Shown here: positions 16,426 through 24,990 of the stretch, in pieces
Position numbering within the stretch: position 1 is the first letter of the stretch
Layout: the number at the start of each line of letters is the position of its first letter
Source: Tessaracoccus sp.
GTDB taxonomy: Bacteria > Actinomycetota > Actinomycetes > Propionibacteriales > Propionibacteriaceae
NCBI RefSeq assembly: GCF_016714275.1
Contig: NZ_JADJNP010000002.1
Location: 1-64,000, forward strand
Direction: 5' to 3'
Length of the DNA: 64,000 nucleotides
Position numbers and translations under genes: made by a program
Notes under the pieces: generated by a model
What the model saw: only the letters and a program-made list of their open reading frames with translations
What the model was told of the DNA's origin: nothing
Databases searched by the model: none

Positions 16426-16460
16426 TTCCGCAAACGACCGCAGAGGCGCAGAATTCGGAT

Positions 16461-17597
16461 ATGCCGAATGGACTCCTGGCCGAACGCGTGCGACGCGACG
16501 TGGAAGTGGTCGCCCACGCGGGCCTCGACCTCGACGACTTCTTGAGCGAGGCGCTGCTCTCCATCCAGCGCGCGGTCCCCTTCGTCGGCGTCTGCTTCGG
16601 CAGCGTCGACCCGGCCACGCGCCTCCTGACGGGCACCCGCAAGTTCGGCGACCTCGCCGGGCGCGACGAGCGCGACCACGAGTGGGGTCTCCTGGAGTAC
16701 GGCGGCTGCGAGGTCACCGCGTTCACGCAAATGGTCGATGCCGGCATCAAGGCCGCAGGCGTCCACCAGGTCACCTCCGGTCACACCGACGACTCCCCTC
16801 GGGTGCGCGAGCTCATCCGCCCCGCGTTCGGCTACGGCGACGAGCTACGCGCGCTCTGCCTCGATCAGGGACATCTCTGGGGCGCGACCGCACTGTTCCG
16901 CTCCACCGACGACCGGCCGTTCGACGCCGACGAGGTGGCGTTCCTCGCCGCCCTCTCGTGCATCATGGGCGCGGGCGTCCGCGGTGGGCTCCTCGCCTCG
17001 CTCTCCGCGTCCGCTCCCTTGGCCTCACCGGTCGGGCCCGGCGTGATGATCGTCGGCGACGACGACACCGTCGTGCAGGTCAACCCCGGGGCGATGCGCT
17101 GGCTGGACGAACTCACACTCGGCGGCACGGGCACGTCCCCCGACGGTGTCATCTCCTCGCTCGTCGGTGCCGCCCGGCGCTACGCGGTCGGTCAGTGGCC
17201 GAGTCCGCCGCGCGCACGGATCCGCACCGTGAGCGGCCTTTGGCTTGTGCTGCACGCGACACCGCTCAGCGCCCGCAACGGCGCCGTCGGCGATGTCGTG
17301 GTGACCATCGAGGAGGCGCGACCGCCGGTGGTAGTGCCGCTCGTCGTCGCGGCGTTCGGGCTGACCGCCCGTGAACGCGACGTCGTCGCGCTCGTCCTGC
17401 AAGGCCTCGACACCAAGGAGATCGGCAGCAACCTGCACCTGTCCGCCTGGACGGTTCAGGACCATCTGAAGTCCATCTTCGAGAAGGCCTCCGTGCGCAG
17501 CCGCCGCGAGCTCATCGCCCGCGTCTACTTCGACCAGTACGTGCCGAGGCTCAGCACCGGGGTCGGCCCCGAGGGCTGGTTCACTGCGCAGGTCTAG
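16461..17597 (+). CDS. LuxR-family transcriptional regulator
   Basis: 378 residues from ATG 16461, where conserved sequence begins. The N-terminal half looks like a GAF/PAS-type sensor (AVPFVGVCFGSVDPATRLL, DELRALCLDQGHLWGATALFR). A linker with a possible second PAS strand (VGDDDTVVQVNPGAMRWLDE) follows. The C-terminal LuxR HTH (GLTARERDVVALVLQGLDTK, then HLSAWTVQDHLKSIFEKASV) is intact. It has no receiver domain, so it probably senses a small molecule. The divergent FAD oxidoreductase is the obvious target. Confidence 0.88.
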   Translation: MPNGLLAERVRRDVEVVAHAGLDLDDFLSEALLSIQRAVPFVGVCFGSVDPATRLLTGTRKFGDLAGRDERDHEWGLLEYGGCEVTAFTQMVDAGIKAAGVHQVTSGHTDDSPRVRELIRPAFGYGDELRALCLDQGHLWGATALFRSTDDRPFDADEVAFLAALSCIMGAGVRGGLLASLSASAPLASPVGPGVMIVGDDDTVVQVNPGAMRWLDELTLGGTGTSPDGVISSLVGAARRYAVGQWPSPPRARIRTVSGLWLVLHATPLSARNGAVGDVVVTIEEARPPVVVPLVVAAFGLTARERDVVALVLQGLDTKEIGSNLHLSAWTVQDHLKSIFEKASVRSRRELIARVYFDQYVPRLSTGVGPEGWFTAQV

Positions 17598-17624
17598 GGT
17601 CTGTTGCGCAAGCGGTGGCCCTAG
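17594..17624. terminator. weak bidirectional hairpin between convergent genes
   Basis: CTAGGG at 17594 and CCCTAG at 17619-17624 can pair around a 19-base loop. It covers the luxR-type stop codon and precedes the 3' end of the convergent DUF2277 gene. There is no U-tract, so termination is only a guess from position. Confidence 0.25.
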
Positions 17625-17626
17625 CG

Positions 17627-17908
17627 TCAGCCGGCCTGCGCATAGCGGCCCGAGCGCACCGCCCGTTCGCGAGCCTTCGCGGCCTCGGCCTCGCGGTTCT
17701 TGGGCGGCGCGGTGGTGACAAGGTCCTCAAGCAGGTGCCGGGTGGCATGTGCGATCTCCGCGACGGCGCGGCTGAACGCCTCCTCGTTCGCCTTCGACGG
17801 CTTGGTCGTCCCTGCGATCTTGCGCACGTACTGCAGTGCGGCGGCGTGCACCTCGTCGGAAGTGGCGGCGGGCTCGAAGTTATGGAGGGTGTGGATGTTG
17901 CGGCACAT
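17627..17908 (-). CDS. DUF2277 family protein
   Basis: 93 residues matching the DUF2277 pattern throughout: MCRNIHTLHNFEP at the start, AALQYVRKIAGTTKPS, then AVAEIAHATRHLLEDLVTTAPPKNRE. The family is small, soluble and of unknown function, widespread in actinobacteria and soil bacteria. It stands alone between the luxR-type gene and the ATP-grasp operon. Confidence 0.88.
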   Translation of the reverse strand: MCRNIHTLHNFEPAATSDEVHAAALQYVRKIAGTTKPSKANEEAFSRAVAEIAHATRHLLEDLVTTAPPKNREAEAAKARERAVRSGRYAQAG

Positions 17909-18030
17909 GCCCCGACCCTACGTCCGCTGTGGCGCTGCGGCAACGGATCGACGACATCGCGCCAGAGACGGAAGCAGAGGTGTTTCCGGGCTGAAACACG
18001 GCGGACATGACCGCTTTCTAGCCTGAGCCC

Positions 18031-19629
18031 GTGTTTGCGACATTCGACCGATACCGAGCCCCCGTCGGCGCCTACGACGAGATGTTCGACGGCGAGACCG
18101 TCCGCGGTCCCTACGCCCGCATCCACAGCCGCGTCACCGCCCTCTCCCCCGAGGAGCTGCGGGCCCGCGCCGACTTCCTCGCGCGCAGCTACGTCGACCA
18201 GGGAGTGACGTTCGACATCGGCGGCGAGGAGCAGCCCTTCCCGCTCGACATCCTCCCGCGGGTGATCGACGCGCCCTCGTGGCGCACGATCGAGCAGGGC
18301 GTCGCACAGCGCGTCAAGGCGCTCGAGGCGTTCCTCGACGACGTCTACGGCCCCGGGCAGTGTTTCGCCGACGGGGTCCTCCCCCGCCGCGTCGTCGCCA
18401 CCTCGCCCCACTTCCACCGCGTGGTCGCCGGGTTGAAGCCCCCCAGCGGCGTGCGCGTTCACGTCAGCGGCATCGACTTGATCCGCGACGCCGACGGGCA
18501 GTTCCGCGTGCTGGAGGACAACGTGCGGATCCCGTCCGGCGTGTCGTACGTCATGACGAACCGGCGCGTCTTGACCAGTGCAATCCCAGAGGTCTTCGCC
18601 GACCACCGCATCCGCCCGGTGCGCCAGTACCCGCATCGGCTGCTCGCCGCGCTGCGGGCCTGCGCGCCCAGCGGCGTCTCCGAGCCGACCGTCGTCGTCC
18701 TCACGCCGGGCGTCTACAACTCCGCCTACTTCGAGCACGCGCTACTGGCCCGGATGATGGGCGTGCGGCTCGTCGAGGGCCGCGACCTGGTCTGCCAGGC
18801 GGGCCGCGTGATGGTCCGAACGACGTCGGGCTTGCGCCAGGTGCACGTCATCTACCGCCGCGTCGACGACGACTTCATCGACCCCATGCACTTCCGCGGT
18901 GACTCCCTGCTCGGCTGCGCCGGCCTCGTCAACGCCGCACACGCAGGCAACGTCACCATCGCGAACGCCATCGGCAACGGCGTGGCCGACGACAAGCTGG
19001 TCTACACCTACGTTCCCGACCTGATCCGCTACTACCTCGCCCAGGAACCGGTGCTGAACAACGTCGACACATGGCGCCTCGAGGACCCGACCCAGCGCGA
19101 GGAGGTCATCGACCGCCTCGACGAGCTCGTCGTCAAGCCGGTCGACGGCTCGGGAGGCAAAGGCATCATCATCGGCCCGAAGGCGTCGCGCGCCGAACTC
19201 GACGAGGCACGGACCCGCATCTTGGCCAGTCCGCGCGGATGGATCGCGCAGCCTGTTGTGCAGCTTTCGACGGTGCCGACGATGGCCCCGGGCGGGATGG
19301 GCGCCCGACACGTCGACCTGCGGCCGTTCGCGGTCAACGACGGCGAGAAGGTGTGGGTGCTTCCCGGCGGCCTGACCCGCGTAGCGCTCGGCGAAGGCGA
19401 GCTGATCGTCAACTCCTCGCGCGGTGGCGGCTCGAAGGACACCTGGGTGCTCGCGCCGAGGAAGGGTGAGGAGGTCGAGCCGGCCCCGGTTTCTCGGGCG
19501 TCGTCGGACTCCCCGATCCACCCCCAGGCCAGGCAGGACTCGCGCGCGCCCCAGCCGTCCGAGCAGCAGCAGTACCTGCAACAGCAACAACAGCAACAGC
19601 AAGGCCGGACGGAGGAGGCGACATGCTGA
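18031..19629 (+). CDS. circularly permuted type 2 ATP-grasp protein
   Basis: 532 residues from GTG 18031. Conserved blocks: GAYDEMFD near the start, TFDIGGEEQPFPLDILPR, FLDDVYGPGQC, VHVSGIDLIRDADGQFRVLEDN, GVSYVMTNRR, and LVVKPVDGSGGKGIIIG, an ATP-grasp loop. Members of this family are predicted carboxylate-amine ligases that act with alpha-E and transglutaminase-like proteins, exactly the next two genes, in an unresolved peptide-modification pathway. The last 60 residues are low complexity and end in a glutamine tract. The start of the next gene overlaps the stop (ATGCTGA). Confidence 0.9.
   Translation: MFATFDRYRAPVGAYDEMFDGETVRGPYARIHSRVTALSPEELRARADFLARSYVDQGVTFDIGGEEQPFPLDILPRVIDAPSWRTIEQGVAQRVKALEAFLDDVYGPGQCFADGVLPRRVVATSPHFHRVVAGLKPPSGVRVHVSGIDLIRDADGQFRVLEDNVRIPSGVSYVMTNRRVLTSAIPEVFADHRIRPVRQYPHRLLAALRACAPSGVSEPTVVVLTPGVYNSAYFEHALLARMMGVRLVEGRDLVCQAGRVMVRTTSGLRQVHVIYRRVDDDFIDPMHFRGDSLLGCAGLVNAAHAGNVTIANAIGNGVADDKLVYTYVPDLIRYYLAQEPVLNNVDTWRLEDPTQREEVIDRLDELVVKPVDGSGGKGIIIGPKASRAELDEARTRILASPRGWIAQPVVQLSTVPTMAPGGMGARHVDLRPFAVNDGEKVWVLPGGLTRVALGEGELIVNSSRGGGSKDTWVLAPRKGEEVEPAPVSRASSDSPIHPQARQDSRAPQPSEQQQYLQQQQQQQQGRTEEATC
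19564..19602 (+). repeat. CAG/CAA glutamine-codon tract
   Basis: Eleven of thirteen consecutive codons are CAG or CAA (QQQYLQQQQQQQQ), near the 3' end of the ATP-grasp gene and 21 bases before the next start codon. Such a tract is prone to slippage and is unusual in this genome segment. Confidence 0.8.
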
Positions 19630-20543
19630 GCCGGATCGCAGAGTCTCTGTACTGGATCGGCCGGTACCTGGAGCGCGCGGAGGACACCGCCCGCATCCTC
19701 GACGTCCACCTGTACCTCACCGTCGAAGACCCGCTGGCCGACACGCAGGTCGCCGCGCGACTGTTGCTGTCCGTGATGGGCGTGCCGACGCCGGAGGCGA
19801 GCCCCTCGATCGTCATGCAGCGGCTGTGCTACGACACGCGCTCGCCGTCGTCGATCCTCGCCTCGATCAAGGGCGCCCGCGAGAGCGCCCGGCGCTCTCG
19901 CGAGACCGTGCCGACGGAGATGTGGGAATCGATCAACACCACCTGGCACGCCGTCCAGCAGGGGCAGCTCAGCTCCATGCGTCCTGCGGTGGCATTCCGC
20001 TGGGTGCGCGAGCGTTGCGCGGTCATCACGGCGACGGCGGACAGCACCATGAGCCGCGACCTCGGTTGGCACTTCCTCGTGCTGGGACGCAGCCTGGAGC
20101 GCATCGACATGACCGCCCGGCTGGTTGAGGCGGCGGCGCTGACGACCTCCGCGTCGGCCTGGTCGACCGCGCTGCGCTCGACCGGGGCGCACCACGCGTT
20201 CGTCCAACGGGCCTTCGACCAGGACTCTGACCTTGAGTCGGTGGAGTTCCTTCTCCTCAACCGTTTGTTCCCGCGTTCGGTACTCACCACGCTCGACACC
20301 GCGCTCGAGGCGCTCAGCGTGCTTGAGGCCGGCTCTCCGCAGGCCGCCTACGACAGCGAGGCCGCGAGGCTGCTCGGCCAGGCCCGGGCGCAGCTGGAGT
20401 TCCGGGAGAAATCCCAGCTGCTGGACGACCTGCCGGAGCGGATGACCGTGCTGCAGTCGACCTGCGGCAGGGCCGACGCGGCCATCACCCGCAGGTTCTT
20501 CGAGGGCGCGGTGGCGCCGGAGTGGCGGGAGGGGGCGTTGTGA
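19623..20543 (+). CDS. alpha-E domain-containing protein (DUF403)
   Basis: 306 residues, almost all helical. Signatures: MLSRIAESLYWIGRYLERAEDTAR at the N-terminus, SRETVPTEMWESINTTWH, LGRSLERIDMTARLVE and FLLLNRLFPRSV. DUF403/alpha-E proteins are nearly always encoded with a circularly permuted ATP-grasp enzyme and a transglutaminase-like protease, as here. The function is unsettled. ATG overlaps the ATP-grasp stop and its own stop overlaps the next gene, so translation is coupled. Confidence 0.92.
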   Translation: MLSRIAESLYWIGRYLERAEDTARILDVHLYLTVEDPLADTQVAARLLLSVMGVPTPEASPSIVMQRLCYDTRSPSSILASIKGARESARRSRETVPTEMWESINTTWHAVQQGQLSSMRPAVAFRWVRERCAVITATADSTMSRDLGWHFLVLGRSLERIDMTARLVEAAALTTSASAWSTALRSTGAHHAFVQRAFDQDSDLESVEFLLLNRLFPRSVLTTLDTALEALSVLEAGSPQAAYDSEAARLLGQARAQLEFREKSQLLDDLPERMTVLQSTCGRADAAITRRFFEGAVAPEWREGAL

Positions 20544-21385
20544 GCACGCAACTGAGAGTGGTGCACTCGACCGGGTACCGCTATGCGGAGTCCGCGACGG
20601 CGTCGTTCAACGAGATCCGGATGATTCCGCGTTCGACGCACGCGCAGCAGGTGCTGCACAGCCGGGTGGAGATCTCGCCGGTGCCCTGGACCTACACTTA
20701 CACCGACTACTGGGGCACCGCCGTGACAGCGTTCGAGGTGTTCGAACGCCACGAGGCGCTGGAGGTCACCGCCACCAGCGTCGTCGACGTGCTTCGTCCG
20801 CCGGAGCAGGCGGGTGGCTTGGGCTGGCCCGAGCTCGCCTCGCCGCGGGTCTCGGACCGCTACTGCGAGTTCCTCGGCCTGACCGATCGCGTGTACCCGC
20901 CCGCCGACCTGGCGAACTGGGTGCGCGAGACCCGGAACCTGTCCGCGACGCCCAGGGACGCCGTCGAGCAGATCGTGGACCGGATCTACGGCCAGGTGTC
21001 CTACGTCTCCGGCGCGACGTCGGTGCACACCAGCGCGGCAGAGGCCTGGCAACAGCGCTCCGGCGTCTGCCAGGACATGGCGCACCTGGTGATTGGAGCG
21101 CTGCGCGTCGCCGGCGTGCCCTGCCGCTACGTGTCCGGGTACCTGATGCCGAAGAAGGACGCGGAGATCGGCGTGCCTTATGTCGGCGAGTCGCACGCGT
21201 GGGTGCAGTACTGGGACGGACGCTGGGTCGGCGTGGATCCAACGAACAACCTGCGCCCCGGCGAGATGCACGTGGAGGTGGCGATCGGCCGCGACTACGC
21301 CGACGTCCCGCCGCTCCACGGCATCTTCACCGGGGGCCGGGCCTCCGACATGTTCGTGGCCGTGGAGATCACGCGCCTGACGTGA
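20540..21385 (+). CDS. transglutaminase-like cysteine protease family protein
   Basis: 281 residues from GTG 20540 (GTGA overlap with the alpha-E stop). An N-terminal beta domain (LRVVHSTGYRYAESATASFN) is followed by the papain-like transglutaminase core: Cys in QQRSGVCQDMAHLVIGALR, His in GESHAWVQYWDGRW and Asp in GVDPTNNLRPGEMHV. The family hydrolyses or forms isopeptide bonds. With the ATP-grasp and alpha-E proteins it forms a three-gene unit that probably makes and cuts a short peptide or amide, which is inference from conservation. Confidence 0.92.
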   Translation: MSTQLRVVHSTGYRYAESATASFNEIRMIPRSTHAQQVLHSRVEISPVPWTYTYTDYWGTAVTAFEVFERHEALEVTATSVVDVLRPPEQAGGLGWPELASPRVSDRYCEFLGLTDRVYPPADLANWVRETRNLSATPRDAVEQIVDRIYGQVSYVSGATSVHTSAAEAWQQRSGVCQDMAHLVIGALRVAGVPCRYVSGYLMPKKDAEIGVPYVGESHAWVQYWDGRWVGVDPTNNLRPGEMHVEVAIGRDYADVPPLHGIFTGGRASDMFVAVEITRLT

Positions 21386-21405
21386 TCCAGTGTCGGACAG
21401 GCCTG

Positions 21406-23148
21406 CTACCGACAGGTGTCGGTAGCAGGCGCGCCTGCGAAGCGGTCTGTCGTCCACTGCACCAGTTCGTCGAGCAGTGGCGAGCCGGCGCTCACGACGC
21501 TGACGTGGTCCTCCCCGTCGAAGGTGCGGTAGTCGACCTTCTGGCCGGCCGCGCATAGCTCGTCGACGTACGTGCCCTGGGCGTCGGGGAGCACGAGGGT
21601 GTCGGCGAGGCCCTGCGCGATCATCAGCGGGGCGGCGATCGGCAGGCGCGGGACGTTCTCCTCGAGGCGCTGGCTGAGCGGGCCCTCATTCGGGCTCCGC
21701 GACCAGATGGGGCGGTCGATCACGACGGCCTGGGCTACCGACACGAGCATCGCAGGATCGCTCCAGCAGCGGGCGAGCGTCTCCTCGTACAGGAGCGTGG
21801 CCGCAGGCCTCAGGTAGTCGGTGACCCGTACGTCGTCGTACCGTTCGGCAAAGCCGGCGAGCGCGAGCGGGCCGACGAGCGTGCCCGCCTTCTCGTTGGC
21901 GAGCTCGTCGATCATCGCGGGCAGGTTCGCGGCCGGTGCCATCGCCGCGACGCCTACGACGTCGATCTCGGGCGCGTAGCTCGCCGCGAGCCCTCCCGTC
22001 CACAGCGCCGCGCCGCCACCCTGCGAATGCCCCCAGACCGCGACCTGCCCACCGAGCGACACCCCCATCAATTGGCGCGCGGCGCGGACGGCGTCGAGGG
22101 TCGCCCGCCCCACCGGCTGCCCCACGAGGTACTCGTGGGGAGAGTCGGCGCCGAGGCCGATGTAGTCGGTCGCGACAATGGCCCATCCCGCAGCTATCAC
22201 CGCCGCGGGGTCGGGCATCGCGCCCGAGGCCAGCGGATCGGGCAGCAGGGTGGGCGCGCAGCCGACCGCAGCACCCGTCGTGCCGTGATCCCAGGCGATA
22301 ATCGGCGGTTGGTCGATGTCGTCGGGCACGACCACGAGCCCGGAAGCGACTGCGGGAACACCTTCGTCGCGGGTCGTCGTGTACAGGATGCGCCAAGCGC
22401 TCGCGCCGTCGGGCATCGCGCGGGTGAACGGCTCGGCGCGCAACAGCGTGCCCGCGGCTGAGGGAACGTCCGCGGGCAGCGCGTAAAACTCATCGGGCCT
22501 GGGCGTTCCCGCCAGCTTGTTACCCAGCGCCGCGAGCGCGACGGCGAGCACGAGGGAAACCGCACCCCATGCGATCCGAGGCCACTGACGAGGGCTGCGT
22601 TCCCGTGGCCGCGCGACGCCGCGGAACTCGCCTACCGCGTCCAGCAGCAGTCGCCCACCCCGAAGCGCGAGCCAGACCCCGAAGATGAGGCCGAACGCGA
22701 GCACCGTGATGTCGCGCCAGGACAGGGCGAGGACGCCGAAGACGAGCGATGCGGTCCCGCCGAGCAGGTTCGCGATGCGGTGCTCCTTGCCGATCAGGCC
22801 GGAGAGAAGGTCGCGCAGGCCGCCCACAAGCAGCAGGACCGCGCCGACGGCGACCGTGACCCGCAGCCCCGCACCGGGAAAGACCAGGACGAACACGCCC
22901 GTGGCGACGAGGAGTACGGAGAGCAGCACGCGGTTCCAGCGTCCGTAGCTACGTTCCCGTCGCGCGCTTTCTCCTCGCTGCAGCATCTCGACAATGCCGG
23001 AAACGATCAGGCCGATGCCCAGGGCGAGGAGCAGCAGGCTCACCGAGGCGAACGGCCGCACGGCGAGGACGACACCGAGGACCGCACCGAGCGCCCCGGC
23101 GATCGCTTTTACCCAGCTAGTCAATCGCGGCCTCCCGCCAAGAGTCAT
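21406..23148 (-). CDS. HdeD-like (DUF308) membrane domain fused to secretory-lipase hydrolase
   Basis: 580 residues from ATG 23148. Residues 10-190 hold six membrane spans of the HdeD/DUF308 kind (VLGVVLAVRPFASVSLLLLA, LLSVLLVATGVFVLVFPGAG, LAFGLIFGVWLALRGGRLL). A further span near 215-235 leads to an extracytosolic alpha/beta hydrolase resembling the LIP secretory lipase family (PF03583): IIAWDHGTTG oxyanion-side segment, nucleophile Ser in VWGHSQGGGAALW and terminal His in FDGEDHVSVV. The protein is thus a membrane-anchored lipase or esterase. Its start overlaps the stop of the gene upstream as ATGA. Confidence 0.85.
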   Translation of the reverse strand: MTLGGRPRLTSWVKAIAGALGAVLGVVLAVRPFASVSLLLLALGIGLIVSGIVEMLQRGESARRERSYGRWNRVLLSVLLVATGVFVLVFPGAGLRVTVAVGAVLLLVGGLRDLLSGLIGKEHRIANLLGGTASLVFGVLALSWRDITVLAFGLIFGVWLALRGGRLLLDAVGEFRGVARPRERSPRQWPRIAWGAVSLVLAVALAALGNKLAGTPRPDEFYALPADVPSAAGTLLRAEPFTRAMPDGASAWRILYTTTRDEGVPAVASGLVVVPDDIDQPPIIAWDHGTTGAAVGCAPTLLPDPLASGAMPDPAAVIAAGWAIVATDYIGLGADSPHEYLVGQPVGRATLDAVRAARQLMGVSLGGQVAVWGHSQGGGAALWTGGLAASYAPEIDVVGVAAMAPAANLPAMIDELANEKAGTLVGPLALAGFAERYDDVRVTDYLRPAATLLYEETLARCWSDPAMLVSVAQAVVIDRPIWSRSPNEGPLSQRLEENVPRLPIAAPLMIAQGLADTLVLPDAQGTYVDELCAAGQKVDYRTFDGEDHVSVVSAGSPLLDELVQWTTDRFAGAPATDTCR

Positions 23149-23849
23149 CCGCCCGGTGCGGGCGAGGCCTTGTCGCGGACGCGCGAGACCCAGATGACAA
23201 CCGTACCGATCGAGAGGATCGCCACGGCGATTCCGACGACGTACACGGCGACCAGCCCGTAGCCCCCGGGCTGGTTCGGGTCGAGGAACGGGTAGGGATA
23301 CCAGTACGGCAGCCCCGTGGCAGGGCTGGTGATCAGCGGCCCGCGCACCAGCGTGTACACGGCCCAGAGGACGGGAAACGCGACGATGAGGGCCAGAGTC
23401 CGCCACGGAAGGCGTCGACGCCCGGGCGCGACGGCGATGTCGGCCACCATCAGCAGCGGCCCCACCAGGTGCAGCATCTCGTTGGCCCACACCACCGTCG
23501 TCCCCTGCGGCAGCTCGATCCCCCGCAGCAGCAGGTTGTAGACCACCCCGGTGGTGAGCATGTAGGTCGAGGCACAGGCGAGCAGGAAGCCGGTGCCGCG
23601 GGGCTCCCTCTCGCCGTCGGACGCCCGCAGCCCCCACACCGCGGCCATCGTGAGCGCAACCGTCGCGATGAGGTTCGACTCGATGGTGAAGAAGCTCAGG
23701 AAGTTGGCGAACACCGTCGGGACGTGCGACCCATGCGGCGTGGTCGCCGCGAGCGCGTTCGACAGGGTGACGGTCAACTGGTGAACGATGGCGGCGAGCG
23801 TCAAGGCGGCGCCCATGAGGCGAACAACCGACCACGTCCTGAGGTTCAT
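23145..23849 (-). CDS. Pr6Pr family integral membrane protein
   Basis: 234 residues from ATG 23849, with about six spans: LMGAALTLAAIVHQLTVTLS, FFTIESNLIATVALTMAAVW, LLACASTYMLTTGVVYNLLL, WANEMLHLVGPLLMVADIAV and TLALIVAFPVLWAVYTLVRG. The NFLSFFTIESN and HLVGP motifs, and the WYPYPFLDPNQPGGYG loop, match the actinobacterial Pr6Pr/FAR-17a-like family of unknown function. It is coupled to the downstream membrane lipase gene by an ATGA overlap. Confidence 0.85.
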   Translation of the reverse strand: MNLRTWSVVRLMGAALTLAAIVHQLTVTLSNALAATTPHGSHVPTVFANFLSFFTIESNLIATVALTMAAVWGLRASDGEREPRGTGFLLACASTYMLTTGVVYNLLLRGIELPQGTTVVWANEMLHLVGPLLMVADIAVAPGRRRLPWRTLALIVAFPVLWAVYTLVRGPLITSPATGLPYWYPYPFLDPNQPGGYGLVAVYVVGIAVAILSIGTVVIWVSRVRDKASPAPGG

Positions 23850-23894
23850 GCGCCAAGCATGCCGTAGTCGCCTACCGGATCGCTCAACGTCGTC

Positions 23895-24038
23895 TTGGCG
23901 AAGCGAATCGCGCCGCGGCTCACCCGGCCGGACCGGGCGTGGCTCCAGCGCGCGCGGGAGGCGCGCGACGCACACGGAGTCCGCCTGATCGACGTCTACC
24001 TCGCCGACATGAACGGCGTCGTGCCCGCCGCGGTGTGA
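23895..24038 (+). CDS. possible small protein, 47 residues
   Basis: From TTG 23895 the frame gives a basic, helical peptide ending DVYLADMNGVVPAAV. Codon use is like the genes around it. There is no convincing ribosome site and a TAG stop precedes the segment, so it may equally be the 3' remnant of a lost gene. I do not recognise it. It lies between a divergent membrane gene and tRNA-Pro. Confidence 0.25.
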   Translation: MAKRIAPRLTRPDRAWLQRAREARDAHGVRLIDVYLADMNGVVPAAV

Positions 24039-24130
24039 AGTCGCTCGACCAACGCAGGTCGAGCCACCGCCAGTTGGACCGCGAGCCGCGGTGTCGGCTA
24101 AAGTTCACTGGCGGGTCGGAAACGACCTGG

Positions 24131-24204
24131 CGGGCTGTAGCGCAGCTTGGTAGCGCACCTGACTGGGGGTCAGGGGGTCGCAGGTTCAAATCCTGTCAGC
24201 CCGA
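24131..24204 (+). tRNA. tRNA-Pro (GGG anticodon)
   Basis: 74 bases fold as a cloverleaf. The acceptor stem is CGGGCTG (24131-24137) with CAGCCCG (24197-24203) and discriminator A. The D arm is GCGC...GCGC, the anticodon stem CCTGA/TCAGG with loop CTGGGGG (anticodon GGG), and the T arm CAGGTTCAAATCCTG. No CCA is encoded. It reads CCC and CCU proline codons. Confidence 0.95.
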
Positions 24205-24279
24205 CGCATCGCTCCGGAGGGAACACCACTTCCCACCGGGGCGATGTCTCGTTTCGCAGCTTGCCGGACGCGCATGCGG

Positions 24280-24975
24280 TTAGGCGGCGCGGCGGATCAG
24301 GACCACGCAGTCGAGGAGCTCCGCGCGTTCGCCGTCGGGCGACACCGCGACTCGGGTGCGAATCTCCGCGACGACCGTCTCCCACGCCGTCGGGTCCAAG
24401 CCCAACGCGGTGAGTTCGCTCTCCGGCGTGATCGGTCGGAAGGCCGCGAGGTGCTCCGAGCTCGCCCAGGGCGGTGGAGCCGCGTGAGAGGTCACGAGGA
24501 GATGGCCGCCGGGGGCGACGAGCGCCGCGCCGGCCCGGAGGATCCGCGCCCGGTCCAGCTCCATTGGTGACTGCAGGAAACTGGCTGCGACGAGGTCGAA
24601 TCCCCCCAGGTCTTCACCCAGGGCGGCAGTGTCACTCAGGTCGACGACGAGAAAGTGGACGCGGTCCGTGAGCCTGCGCGACCGTGCCGCCGCCTGCCCG
24701 CGGTTCACCGCCGTCGGCGAGATGTCGACGCCGACGACGTCCCAGCCCTGTTCGGCGAGCCAGACGACGTCACCGCCCTCGCCGCAGCCGAGATCCAACG
24801 CCCGGCCCGGTGGGAGGGACGCGACGGCATCAGCCAGCACCGCGTTCACACGGCCGGACCAGATCTGGTCCCGTTCGCTGTAGCGCGCCTCCCAGAACGA
24901 GACCGGGTCCGCGTGAGGCGCGGCATGACCGTCGGCCTCGTGGGCGTGCGGCATCCCCGTGGCAGCGTTCCGCAT
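24280..24975 (-). CDS. class I SAM-dependent methyltransferase
   Basis: 231 residues. The Rossmann methyltransferase core has motif I (ALDLGCGEGGDVVWLAEQGW), the acidic end of strand 2 (VVGVDIS), motif II-like VHFLVVDLSD and FDLVAASFLQSPM. The FWEARYSERDQIWSGRVN start resembles the tellurite-resistance/TehB-type and thiopurine-like methyltransferases. An N-terminal His-rich stretch (HAHEADGHAAPHADP) is a lineage extension and might bind metal. The substrate is unknown. Confidence 0.85.
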   Translation of the reverse strand: MRNAATGMPHAHEADGHAAPHADPVSFWEARYSERDQIWSGRVNAVLADAVASLPPGRALDLGCGEGGDVVWLAEQGWDVVGVDISPTAVNRGQAAARSRRLTDRVHFLVVDLSDTAALGEDLGGFDLVAASFLQSPMELDRARILRAGAALVAPGGHLLVTSHAAPPPWASSEHLAAFRPITPESELTALGLDPTAWETVVAEIRTRVAVSPDGERAELLDCVVLIRRAA

Positions 24976-24990
24976 ATCCGTATCCTTCCC

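Noticed and set aside
21406..23856. Single 816-codon frame spanning lipase and upstream region
   Set aside because: The upstream third is the shadow of the Pr6Pr gene in another frame; the ATG at 23148 overlapping that gene's stop is the real start.
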